Source of the DNA: Elizabethkingia meningoseptica_A
Lineage (GTDB): Bacteria; Bacteroidota; Bacteroidia; Flavobacteriales; Weeksellaceae
Reading direction: 5' to 3'
DNA: 64,000 nt
Assembly: GCF_045762675.1 (NCBI RefSeq)
Contig: NZ_JBJDLK010000004.1
Span: 62,001-126,000, forward strand
Positions 35,381 to 42,941 of this stretch are shown here, one piece after another. How positions within the stretch are numbered: position 1 is the stretch's first letter; every line of letters starts with the position of its first letter. The notes below the pieces were generated by a model that saw nothing but the letters and a program-made list of their open reading frames with translations, did not search any database and was not told the DNA's origin. The position numbers and the translations under genes are program-made.

Positions 35381-35410
35381 AAGAGACAGCACTTAGCTGT
35401 CTCTTTTGTT
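35381..35410 (+). terminator. Terminator after susD
   Basis: AAGAGACAGC, loop ACTTA, GCTGTCTCTT, then a T-rich run. Confidence 0.8.
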
Positions 35411-35424
35411 TTTTTGATAGTTAC

Positions 35425-35766
35425 TTATAATTCTTCGTCAGTGTCTATTGTAAAAGAATTAGTAGTTGTTTTGTAGTCTTTGTTATGTCTTTCAGAAATT
35501 ACTTCTTCTCCTTTTTCATCCAGAATGAAGTTTGTTGATTCATTAAATAGTTCTGAAAAACTTTTGAAATCTTCTTTGTAAAGGTAAATTTTGTGCTTTT
35601 CGAAGCTTGCTTCTCCATTCTCTGAGAAATTCTTTTTACTCTCTGTGATCGTCAGGTAGTAATCTCCTGCTTTTGTTTCTCTCACATCGAAGAAATAAGT
35701 CCTTCTACCTGCCTTTAACACTTTAGTGAAAATCTCATTCTCCTGGCGTTCTTTGTAATCGCTCAT
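35425..35766 (-). CDS. DUF3276 / PUR-domain nucleic-acid-binding protein
   Basis: A 113-residue protein with the motif KVLKAGRRTYFFDVRETKAGDYYLTITESKK, typical of DUF3276, the bacterial PUR-alpha-like family (BpuR of Borrelia). These small dimeric proteins bind single-stranded DNA and RNA and can affect transcription and translation. The acidic, Thr/Ser-rich tail is usual in Bacteroidota. It is a monocistronic gene with its own promoter, and its function in this group is not established. Confidence 0.8.
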   Translation of the reverse strand: MSDYKERQENEIFTKVLKAGRRTYFFDVRETKAGDYYLTITESKKNFSENGEASFEKHKIYLYKEDFKSFSELFNESTNFILDEKGEEVISERHNKDYKTTTNSFTIDTDEEL

Positions 35767-35796
35767 TGTTCTAACATTTTAAGATTCGTGCGTTAA

Positions 35797-35804
35797 CAAA
35801 TATA
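35797..35804 (-). promoter_or_regulatory. Promoter -7 element for the DUF3276 gene
   Basis: TATATTTG on the minus strand (TAnnTTTG), 30 bp before the start codon. Confidence 0.6.
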
Positions 35805-35874
35805 GAAGAATATTCTGAATTTCAAAGAATTTTTATTAAATATTGTTAATTACCTTGTTTTCAGTTATGAAAAA

Positions 35875-37563
35875 TTATTGAACACGTACAAAATCAGTAA
35901 TAATGCCATCGTTTAAATAAAGAATTGCGTGCGCATTTTTAGCGCTGGATTCACGATGGGTGATAATTATTGAGGTGGTCTGTTTAATTTCTTTTTCAAT
36001 ATTTTGTAAAATATTTTCCTCTGTTTCGGTATCTAAAGCAGAGAGACTGTCGTCGAAAATTAAAATTTTCGGTTTTTTAATTAATGCGCGGGCAATACTT
36101 ATTCTTTGCTTCTGACCTCCGGACAGCATAACACCTCTTTCCCCAACCATAGTATTGTACTGGTCTTTAAAGTCAATAATGTTTTTATGTACATCCGCTA
36201 CTTTTGCAAATTCTTCTACGAGTGCTTTTGTAGGATGATCGATTGCAAAACCAATATTATTCTCAATTGTATCCGAAAACAGATAACTCTCCTGTGGAAT
36301 GAAGCCTATGTTGTCGCGGTAAATGCCCAGATTATGTTCTTTTAAATTTTTTCCGTCGATCAGAATTTCACCGCTGTCCGGATCAATAAGGCGGCATAAA
36401 AGCAGCGCAATAGTTGATTTTCCACTTCCTGTTTTTCCCATAATAGCAAGTGATTCTCCTGTCTTAACAGTAAAACTGACATTTTTCAATGCCTGAATAC
36501 CTGTATTGGGATAAGTATAGCTCACATTACGGAATTCTATATCTCCGGTGATATTATAAACATCATTGTTGGAATTTTTGATTTCGGATTTCATATCCAT
36601 AAATTCATTTACCCGCTGCATAGATGCTTCCGCACGCTGGTTTACTGAAGTTACCCAGCCTACCATACTAAATGGCCAGATCAGAATATTAATATACATG
36701 AAGAAATCTGCAATAGTTCCTACAGATGTTTTTCCGTTCATATACTGTTCACCACCAATGTAGAGGATAGCCACGTTAAGAAGACCGATCACCAGAAGAA
36801 TAATCGTAAAGAAATAAGCTTCGGTTTTGGCAAGATCTAAGGCCTTTACCATGTAATCGCCAACTTTGGAATTATAATTTTTCTCGATGTATTTTTCTTT
36901 GTTGAAGAATTTTACCACGCGGATTCCGGAAAAACTGTCCTGAACAAAAGTTGAAATGGCAGACTGACTTTTCTGCATGATTTTCGACTTTTTGTTAATA
37001 ATAGAACTTACTTTATAGATAACAAAAGACAGGATCGGAAGCGGAATAAGTGTCCAGATGGTCATCCGTACATCGGTAACCAGCATATAGACCGTAGTAA
37101 TCACCAATAAAACCGAAAGATTAACGACATACATAACGCCGGGCCCCAGATACATACGGATTGCTACCACATCTTCACTCAAACGGTTCATTAAATCACC
37201 AATAGTAGTATTTTTAAAGATTGTAAGTGACAGATTCTGATAATGGGTATAAATTTTATTTTTAAGTTCGTATTCAATCCTTCTGGAAGCCACAATAATA
37301 GTTTGCCGCATCATAAAGGTGAAAAAACCGGATAACACCGAACAGCCTACAATAATGGCTGCATTAATCAGTAATGCCTTGAATAATACATCTTTTGAGA
37401 TATGTTTATTTGTTAATACTTCCTGAATAACGTTAACCGACTTTCCGATAAATTGTACTTTATAGATAGCGAAAAAGTTGCTCAGTATAATGAAGAGTAG
37501 TCCCCAGGCTAGTAATACACGGTGTTTGTAAAAATAGGGGTTGAGTGTTTTTAATGCTTTCAA
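35875..37563 (-). CDS. ABC exporter half-transporter (MsbA/LmrA-like), TTG start
   Basis: A transporter with six membrane helices fused to an ATPase. The membrane domain covers about the first 310 residues. The ATPase shows IMGKTGSGKSTIALLL (Walker A), LSGGQKQRISIARAL (signature), ILIFDDSLSALD (Walker B) and IITHR (H-loop). It should work as a homodimer exporting lipid or drug-like molecules; the substrate is unknown. The frame can be extended to a TTG at 37608, but the promoter element at 37606-37613 overlaps it. The TTG at 37563, giving MKALKTLNPYFYKHRVLLAW (562 residues), is therefore preferred. No ATG exists in the N-terminal part. Confidence 0.82.
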   Translation of the reverse strand: MKALKTLNPYFYKHRVLLAWGLLFIILSNFFAIYKVQFIGKSVNVIQEVLTNKHISKDVLFKALLINAAIIVGCSVLSGFFTFMMRQTIIVASRRIEYELKNKIYTHYQNLSLTIFKNTTIGDLMNRLSEDVVAIRMYLGPGVMYVVNLSVLLVITTVYMLVTDVRMTIWTLIPLPILSFVIYKVSSIINKKSKIMQKSQSAISTFVQDSFSGIRVVKFFNKEKYIEKNYNSKVGDYMVKALDLAKTEAYFFTIILLVIGLLNVAILYIGGEQYMNGKTSVGTIADFFMYINILIWPFSMVGWVTSVNQRAEASMQRVNEFMDMKSEIKNSNNDVYNITGDIEFRNVSYTYPNTGIQALKNVSFTVKTGESLAIMGKTGSGKSTIALLLCRLIDPDSGEILIDGKNLKEHNLGIYRDNIGFIPQESYLFSDTIENNIGFAIDHPTKALVEEFAKVADVHKNIIDFKDQYNTMVGERGVMLSGGQKQRISIARALIKKPKILIFDDSLSALDTETEENILQNIEKEIKQTTSIIITHRESSAKNAHAILYLNDGIITDFVRVQ

Positions 37564-37605
37564 CTTCTGAATATGTGTTATATAAAAACGTTCCTTTATG
37601 AAACA

Positions 37606-37613
37606 CAAAATTA
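37606..37613 (-). promoter_or_regulatory. Promoter -7 element for the ABC exporter
   Basis: TAATTTTG followed by TG on the minus strand (TAnnTTTG). It overlaps the longest possible start and so argues for the internal TTG start. Confidence 0.5.
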
Positions 37614-37639
37614 AGGTTTTTTATGCAAAGAGAAATGCG

Positions 37640-37647
37640 TAAATTTG
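37640..37647 (+). promoter_or_regulatory. Promoter -7 element for nusB-DUF1573-yajC
   Basis: TAAATTTG followed by C (TAnnTTTG), 24 bp before the ATG at 37672. It lies over the upstream TTG of the open frame, ruling that start out. Confidence 0.6.
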
Positions 37648-37671
37648 CGTCTTAAATTTAAGTTCTTTGAA

Positions 37672-38577
37672 ATGGTAGGAAGAAGACAACTTCGCGAAAA
37701 AGTAGTGCAAACGCTTTATGCATATCAGCAAAACCCGAAAAGTGTTGATGTAGTTTTGAAAAATATGATGAAAGAGATAAGCAAAATCTATGACTTATAT
37801 GTCTATGAGCTTAACTTTTTGGTGGCCATTCATCAGTTAGCTGAAGAGCAAATTGAAATTGGAAAAAGAAAATACATCAAATCCGAGGACGAGATCAACC
37901 CTAGTCTGAAGTTTGTTGAAAACAGAGTATTGCTTCAAATCATCAATAACGATGAGAGAGGACACTACACTGCGGATCATAAACAGCTGAAATGGGATAC
38001 TGATGATGAGCTTGTTGTAAAGACCTACCAAAGAATAAAAGCGGGAAAACGTTATAAAGATTATATGGCGTCAACCGAAAGTAATTTTGAAGAGGATCAG
38101 AAGTTTATCGGGAAACTTTTCCTGCGCTATGTTGCTGAGAACGAAGATCTGCATGATTTCCTTGAAGGAAAGGAAATAGCCTGGGCAGATGATCTTCATA
38201 TTGCAAACTCTTTAATCCAGAAAACAATTGGATTTATGAAGCCTGAAGAGGAGACTCATACGTTAATAAAAATTATTAAAAACTATGATGACGAAAGTTT
38301 TGCCAAGAGTTTATTAGCACAAACTGCTCTTAACTGGGATCTTAATGAAAAGAAACTGGAGGAGAGACTTCAGAACTGGGATCTGGAGAGAATTTCACTG
38401 ATGGATAAAGTAATTCTTATTACGGCACTTAGTGAAATGGATGAATTCAGATTAACCCCTTCTTCTATTATTATCAATGAATATATTGAGATTGCGAAAG
38501 TTTTCTCTTCAGAGAAATCCAACGTATTTATCAATGGTATTCTGGATAAGTATGCTAAAGATAACTCTAGAATTTAG
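37672..38577 (+). CDS. nusB: Transcription antitermination factor NusB
   Basis: NusB with NusE binds boxA RNA to keep RNA polymerase from stopping in rRNA operons. The protein opens MVGRRQLREKVVQTLYAYQQNP, the conserved start. The classical NusB fold is at the C-terminus, with LLAQTALNWDLNEKKLEE, RISLMDKVILITALSEM and PSSIIINEYIEIAKVFSSEKSNVFINGILDK. At 301 residues it is about twice the enterobacterial length because of an N-terminal extension normal in Bacteroidota. The start at 37672 is chosen from that conserved beginning and the promoter position. It heads an operon with a DUF1573 lipoprotein and yajC. Confidence 0.92.
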   Translation: MVGRRQLREKVVQTLYAYQQNPKSVDVVLKNMMKEISKIYDLYVYELNFLVAIHQLAEEQIEIGKRKYIKSEDEINPSLKFVENRVLLQIINNDERGHYTADHKQLKWDTDDELVVKTYQRIKAGKRYKDYMASTESNFEEDQKFIGKLFLRYVAENEDLHDFLEGKEIAWADDLHIANSLIQKTIGFMKPEEETHTLIKIIKNYDDESFAKSLLAQTALNWDLNEKKLEERLQNWDLERISLMDKVILITALSEMDEFRLTPSSIIINEYIEIAKVFSSEKSNVFINGILDKYAKDNSRI

Positions 38578-38596
38578 AAAAAATAAAACCTTTCAC

Positions 38597-39088
38597 ATGA
38601 AAAAACTGACCTATTTATTAATGATATCTTTTTCTGCATTGGCTGTTGTAGCTTGTAAAAAAGAGGAAAAGAAAGTGATAACGCCTAATGAAGAGCTTAG
38701 CGTAAGCGGTTTGAAACCATTGGCAGAGGAGGAAGCGAGAGAAGATATTATTGCTGAAGCTAAAAAAATCCCTTTAACGACGTTGGCAATTTCAGAAAAT
38801 AATTTCAATTTCGGAGATGTTAAAAAGGGCGATCATGTAGAGCATACCTATTCTGTTACCAATACAGGAGATAAGCCTTTGGTTATTTCAACTGTAAAAC
38901 CGGGATGCGGATGTACAGCACCCGATTATACTAAAGATCCAATTCTTCCGGGGCAAAAAGGTAAAATCACACTGAAGTTTGATTCCAGTTCTTTTGAAGG
39001 ATTGCAGAATAAATATGCAGATGTCTATACAAATACAGAAAAGTCGCCGGTAGTTCTTACCTTTACGGCTAATGTTATTAACAAGTAA
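38597..39088 (+). CDS. DUF1573 lipoprotein
   Basis: A 163-residue lipoprotein (lipobox ALAVVACKKEEKK, Cys ~20) with a DUF1573 domain at about 60-160. DUF1573 is an immunoglobulin-like (ASH/HYDIN-related) fold seen as FNFGDVKKGDHVEHTYSVTNTG, LVISTVKPGCGCTAPDY and ILPGQKGKITLKFDSS. It is common in Bacteroidota between nusB and yajC. It is periplasmic by its signal; no biochemical role is established. The frame runs further upstream inside nusB, but the signal peptide fixes the start at 38597. Confidence 0.85.
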   Translation: MKKLTYLLMISFSALAVVACKKEEKKVITPNEELSVSGLKPLAEEEAREDIIAEAKKIPLTTLAISENNFNFGDVKKGDHVEHTYSVTNTGDKPLVISTVKPGCGCTAPDYTKDPILPGQKGKITLKFDSSSFEGLQNKYADVYTNTEKSPVVLTFTANVINK

Positions 39089-39115
39089 TTTTTATTAATC
39101 TATTAAACCCATAAT

Positions 39116-39517
39116 ATGGCAACAATTTTTTTACAGGCGCAACAACAAGGTGGCGGATCAATGATGTTCATCATGATGGCTGTAATGCTGGTAGGATTTT
39201 ATTTCCTGATGCTGCGTCCGCAAATGAAAAAACAAAAACAGGAAAAGAATTTCCAGGAATCTTTGAAACCAGGGGCAAGAATAGTTACTACATCCGGAAT
39301 GCACGGTAAAATTGTGAATGTAACGGAAGACGGTGTGATTATTGAAACAATGTCCGGAAAACTGAAATTTGAAAAAGCAGCAATTTCCAGAGAATTTACA
39401 GAAGCTCGTTTTGGAGATAAAAAAGCTCCGGCAGCTAAGGAAACTCCGAAAGAGACCAAAAAAGAAGTTGTAAAAGAAGAGAATGTTACTGTGACAGACG
39501 AAACAGAAGCTAAATAA
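39116..39517 (+). CDS. yajC: Sec translocase accessory subunit YajC
   Basis: YajC joins SecD and SecF at the Sec translocon. The 133-residue protein has one N-terminal membrane helix (MMFIMMAVMLVGFYFLMLRP, ~16-35). A basic stretch MKKQKQEKNFQESLKPGARIVTTSGMHGKIVNVTEDGVIIET is diagnostic, and the charged tail is lower in complexity. It is the last gene of the nusB-DUF1573-yajC operon and is followed by a very strong terminator. secD and secF are not in this window. Confidence 0.92.
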   Translation: MATIFLQAQQQGGGSMMFIMMAVMLVGFYFLMLRPQMKKQKQEKNFQESLKPGARIVTTSGMHGKIVNVTEDGVIIETMSGKLKFEKAAISREFTEARFGDKKAPAAKETPKETKKEVVKEENVTVTDETEAK

Positions 39518-39535
39518 TATTCTTTGCAGATAAAA

Positions 39536-39568
39536 AAAAGCGCCGGTGATCATATCACCGGCGCTTTT
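39536..39568 (+). terminator. Strong terminator after yajC
   Basis: AAAAGCGCCGGTGAT, loop CAT, ATCACCGGCGCTTTT: a perfect 15-bp stem with flanking A/T runs. Confidence 0.88.
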
Positions 39569-40003
39569 GCTTTTATACTTTATGGTCGTTAAAGCTTTAT
39601 CTTGAAAAATAGGCTAACTATTGGATTTTTTTAAACCTCAATCTGTAAAATTTTATGCTCCTACAGATTTAACAGATTGTAGAAAGCCTTAGGCTTTCAG
39701 CCATTTGTTCACTTTAATGTACGGAGCAGAAAAAACACCAAGTGTATAAGAGCTTTGGTTTCTTTGATGGTTAAAACTTATATTCTGCTTAAATTTTTTT
39801 AACACTTTAGGTAGATTTATTCCTTGTAATAATCCACCTAAGAGCACGTAAGGGTTTAAAAATCAAAGATTTTTAAACTAAAGTGAACTCTTTAAACATA
39901 ATAAGTTGTCACCTCAAGTGCCTTAAGTGTTTTTCTTCTTAAATTAAAAAGGCTTCTAAAACTTTTGCTTCTTTTGTGGTTGAATTTAGCATAATCAAAA
40001 AAA
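39569..40003. repeat. Non-coding hairpin-rich region with two diverged repeat motifs
   Basis: No convincing gene lies in these 435 bp. Three hairpins are visible: GAAAGCC/GGCTTTC (39682-39698); TTAGGTAGATTTATT opposite AATAATCCACCTAA (about 39809-39841); and a perfect 11-bp stem GTTTAAAAATC/GATTTTTAAAC (39854-39878). Two diverged copies of a motif of the form CTTTGGTTTCTTTGATGGTT occur at ~39749 and ~39959. Arms GTTCACTTTA and TAAAGTGAAC face each other across about 160 bp. It looks like a decayed dispersed intergenic repeat, perhaps a non-autonomous mobile element. Confidence 0.5.
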
Positions 40004-40027
40004 TAAGGTGAGCTTTTGCCCACCTTA
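40004..40027 (-). terminator. Terminator of pyrD
   Basis: TAAGGTG and CACCTTA enclose a short loop, with a T-run on the minus strand, just downstream of pyrD. Confidence 0.7.
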
Positions 40028-40055
40028 ATATTTATAGAAGTTATAGGTAACGTTC

Positions 40056-40991
40056 TTATAAGCTTTTTAGTTTTCCTCTGAAATCTTCAATACTGCTGTA
40101 ACCTTTTTCCTGCATAATAGTTTTAAGCTCTGCCAGTATTCTGTCGAATGCTTCAGCACCTTCTTTCATGAGCTGAGTTCCTACCTGTACCATTTGTGCA
40201 CCACATAGTAAGTGTTCGAATACATCTTTACCATTTTCCACACCACCGCAGCCAATCACAGCAATATCACTGTTTAATCGGGTATAAAAAGCTCTTACAT
40301 TGGCTAATGCTGTTGGCTTTACATAAGCGCCTCCAATTCCTCCGAACCCGTCTTTTGGTTTTATAACCACCTCTTCATTATCTACATCTATATATAATCC
40401 GTTTCCGATAGAGTTGATGCAGTTAACATACTGAAGCGGAAATTTATTCAGGATTTCGGCCATTTGGTCGAAATGTGCAATATCAAAATAAGGGGGAAGT
40501 TTTACCCCTATTGGCTTCTGGAAAAATTCAAAAGCTTTGGTCAATACCTCTTCAGTTCTTTCAAAATCATAACCTACCTGTGGTTTCCCCGGAACGTTAG
40601 GGCAGGACAAATTAAGTTCGGTAATACCTTTGAAATCAGAATCGTTTATTTTTTGCAGCATCTCCAGATTATCCTCCATAGACATTCCTGCTATTGAAAG
40701 GAAGTTTATTTTTCCTGGATTTTCATTCTGAAAATTTATAGAGTAATCCAGGTAGAAATTAAAACCTTTATTAGGTAATCCCATAGAATTAATACTTCCT
40801 AAAGGAACTTCTACATATCTGGGGCTTGGATTTCCTTCTCTGAACTGTGGTGTAGAACTTTTCGTAACAAAAGCAGCAGCGGAAGATTTTTGCATTTGCT
40901 CCAGTTCCATTTCGTCGTAACACATTACGCCGGAGGCATTCATCAAAGGATTCTCAAATTCGTAGTTGGCAATTCGGGAGGTAAGATTCAT
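40056..40991 (-). CDS. pyrD: Dihydroorotate dehydrogenase, class 1A (fumarate type)
   Basis: The enzyme oxidises dihydroorotate to orotate in pyrimidine synthesis. The 311-residue sequence matches class 1A in length and motifs: NPLMNASGVMCYDEMELEQM (~14-33), KSSTPQFREGNPSPRYVEVP (~44-63), GSINSMGLPNKGF and the catalytic-base Cys in NLSCPNVPGKPQVGYDFE (~130). Class 1A is the soluble, homodimeric form known from Lactococcus and trypanosomatids that uses fumarate as electron acceptor. There is no N-terminal membrane helix (as in class 2) and no pyrK partner (as in class 1B). It is a single-gene unit. Acceptor use is inferred from family. Confidence 0.88.
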   Translation of the reverse strand: MNLTSRIANYEFENPLMNASGVMCYDEMELEQMQKSSAAAFVTKSSTPQFREGNPSPRYVEVPLGSINSMGLPNKGFNFYLDYSINFQNENPGKINFLSIAGMSMEDNLEMLQKINDSDFKGITELNLSCPNVPGKPQVGYDFERTEEVLTKAFEFFQKPIGVKLPPYFDIAHFDQMAEILNKFPLQYVNCINSIGNGLYIDVDNEEVVIKPKDGFGGIGGAYVKPTALANVRAFYTRLNSDIAVIGCGGVENGKDVFEHLLCGAQMVQVGTQLMKEGAEAFDRILAELKTIMQEKGYSSIEDFRGKLKSL

Positions 40992-41014
40992 TTTTTACTT
41001 ATTTATTCGTATTT

Positions 41015-41022
41015 CAAATTTA
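41015..41022 (-). promoter_or_regulatory. Promoter -7 element for pyrD
   Basis: TAAATTTG on the minus strand (TAnnTTTG), 23 bp before the pyrD start. Confidence 0.6.
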
Positions 41023-41027
41023 GCAAA

Positions 41028-41048
41028 AAGCGGGAGAGTATCCCGCTT
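41028..41048 (-). terminator. Terminator of aspS
   Basis: AAGCGGGA, loop GAGTA, TCCCGCTT with a T-run on the minus strand, 9 bp past the aspS stop. Confidence 0.8.
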
Positions 41049-41056
41049 CTATATTT

Positions 41057-42811
41057 TTAATCGTTAATGTTAATGGTTAGTGCCAGTTCATCCAGTTGTT
41101 CATTGGCAATTGGTGCCGGAGCATCGATCATTACATCCCGTCCGCTGTTGTTTTTAGGGAATGCAATATAATCTCTGATCACTTCATTTCCGTCTAATAC
41201 AGCTACCAGTCTGTCAAATCCGAAAGCCAGACCGCCGTGTGGAGGGGCTCCGTATTTGAAGGCATTCATTAAGAAGCCAAACTGGGCTTCAGCTTCTTCC
41301 GGTGTGAACCCAAGAAGGCTGAACATCTGAGCCTGAAGATCTTTATCAAAAATTCTGATAGAACCACCACCGATTTCGTTACCATTAATAACCAGGTCGT
41401 ATGCATTTGCTCTTGCTTTTCCGGCTTCATTTTCCAGTAAATGGATATCTTCCGGCTTAGGAGAAGTAAAAGGGTGGTGCATTGCGTGGTATCTCTGTGT
41501 CTCTTCATCCCATTCTAAAAGTGGGAAATCAATAACCCAAAGTGGCGCGAATTCATTTCCTTTTCTTAGTCCAAGGCGGTTACCCAATTCCATTCTTAGT
41601 GCGGATAACTGTGCTCTTACTTTGTTCTCGTTTCCGGACAGAACCAGCATCAGATCTCCTGGCTTAGCACCAAATTCTTCTGCAATTTTCTTTAAATCTT
41701 CTTCGTTATAGAACTTGTTCACAGAAGAGGTTACAACACCATCGGCCTGATATTTTATCCATACCATACCTGTAGCACCTATCTGCGGACGTTTAACCCA
41801 GTCGGTTAATTCATCAATTTGTTTTCTCGTGTACTCTGCACAACCTTCTACATTGATACCCACAACCAGTTCTGCTTCGTCAAAGATTTTGAAATCTTTA
41901 CCTTTCACAAGATCATTTAGTTCATGGAATTCCATTCCGAAACGAATATCCGGTTTGTCATTACCATATTTTTTCATGGCGTCAGCAAAAGTCATTCTCG
42001 GGAATTTTCCAAATTCCTGGCCTGCAATGTCTTTCAATAGATTCTGAGTCAGACCTTCGAAAATATTCATAACATCTTCCTGCTCCACGAAAGCCATTTC
42101 GCAGTCTATCTGCGTAAATTCGGGCTGTCTGTCAGCTCTTAAATCCTCATCACGGAAACATTTTACAATCTGGAAATATTTATCCATTCCGCCCACCATT
42201 AATAGTTGTTTGAAAGTTTGCGGAGACTGTGGTAATGCATAAAACTGACCCGGATTCATACGGCTTGGTACGACAAAGTCTCTCGCGCCTTCCGGAGTCG
42301 ATTTAATCAACACGGGTGTTTCAACCTCAATAAAACCCTGATCAGAAAGATAATTTCTTACTTTCTGTGCCATTTTATGACGGAAAATCAGCTTATCTTT
42401 TACAGGATTTCTTCTGATATCCAGATAACGGTATTTCATTCTCAGTTCTTCACCTCCGTCGGTTTCATCTTCAATAGTGAAAGGTGGAAGTTCAGAGTGA
42501 TTCAGAACGGTTAATTTTTCAACAAGGATTTCAATCTCTCCCGTTGGTATTTTGGGATTTTTGCTGGCCCTTTCAATTACTTTTCCGGTTACCTGAATTA
42601 CAAATTCACGTCCCAGTTGTTTAGCTTCTTCCAGCAATGCTGTTGAAGAACGCTCCTGATCAAAAACCAGCTGTGTTATTCCGTAACGATCTCGTAAATC
42701 TATCCAAATCATAAAACCTTTGTCACGAATGGTTTGTACCCATCCTGAAAGTGTTACTTCTTCGTTTAGATTCTTCAGAGATAATTCTCCGTTGGTATGC
42801 GTTCGGAACAT
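41057..42811 (-). CDS. aspS: Aspartyl-tRNA synthetase
   Basis: A 584-residue class II synthetase of the long bacterial type that charges tRNA-Asp. It has an N-terminal OB-fold anticodon-binding domain (FRTHTNGELSLKNLNEEVTLSGWVQTIRDKG), motif 2 in YFQIVKCFRDEDLRADRQPEFTQID, and the bacterial GAD insert domain in the middle. Motif 3 is in GAPPHGGLAFGFDRLVAVLDG near the end. Complete, monocistronic, with a promoter and a terminator of its own. Whether it is Asp-specific or also charges tRNA-Asn cannot be told from this window. Confidence 0.95.
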   Translation of the reverse strand: MFRTHTNGELSLKNLNEEVTLSGWVQTIRDKGFMIWIDLRDRYGITQLVFDQERSSTALLEEAKQLGREFVIQVTGKVIERASKNPKIPTGEIEILVEKLTVLNHSELPPFTIEDETDGGEELRMKYRYLDIRRNPVKDKLIFRHKMAQKVRNYLSDQGFIEVETPVLIKSTPEGARDFVVPSRMNPGQFYALPQSPQTFKQLLMVGGMDKYFQIVKCFRDEDLRADRQPEFTQIDCEMAFVEQEDVMNIFEGLTQNLLKDIAGQEFGKFPRMTFADAMKKYGNDKPDIRFGMEFHELNDLVKGKDFKIFDEAELVVGINVEGCAEYTRKQIDELTDWVKRPQIGATGMVWIKYQADGVVTSSVNKFYNEEDLKKIAEEFGAKPGDLMLVLSGNENKVRAQLSALRMELGNRLGLRKGNEFAPLWVIDFPLLEWDEETQRYHAMHHPFTSPKPEDIHLLENEAGKARANAYDLVINGNEIGGGSIRIFDKDLQAQMFSLLGFTPEEAEAQFGFLMNAFKYGAPPHGGLAFGFDRLVAVLDGNEVIRDYIAFPKNNSGRDVMIDAPAPIANEQLDELALTININD

Positions 42812-42879
42812 TTTTATTTTATTTAAAATTTGATTTTTACAGCTTCAGTCAAGCGTAGCCCGATTGAATTTTTCAAGTG

Positions 42880-42887
42880 CAAAGATA
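42880..42887 (-). promoter_or_regulatory. Promoter -7 element for aspS
   Basis: TATCTTTG followed by C on the minus strand (TAnnTTTG), about 68 bp before the start codon. Confidence 0.6.
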
Positions 42888-42901
42888 CGGATTTTAAGGA
42901 A

Positions 42902-42939
42902 AAAAAGCCTTTTAGAATTTTACTTCCAAAAGGCTTTTT
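42902..42939 (-). terminator. Terminator of the DUF2975-XRE-S41 unit
   Basis: AAAAAGCCTTTT and AAAAGGCTTTTT around a 14-base loop, directly after the S41 peptidase stop codon. Confidence 0.75.
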
Positions 42940-42941
42940 AA

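Noticed and set aside
37645..37671. N-terminal extension of nusB from a TTG
   Set aside because: The TAnnTTTG promoter overlaps the TTG, and the conserved protein start MVGRRQLREKV is at 37672.
39158..39553. 131-codon open frame on the minus strand, Phe/Cys-rich
   Set aside because: It is the mirror of yajC and its terminator; the composition is that of a shadow frame.
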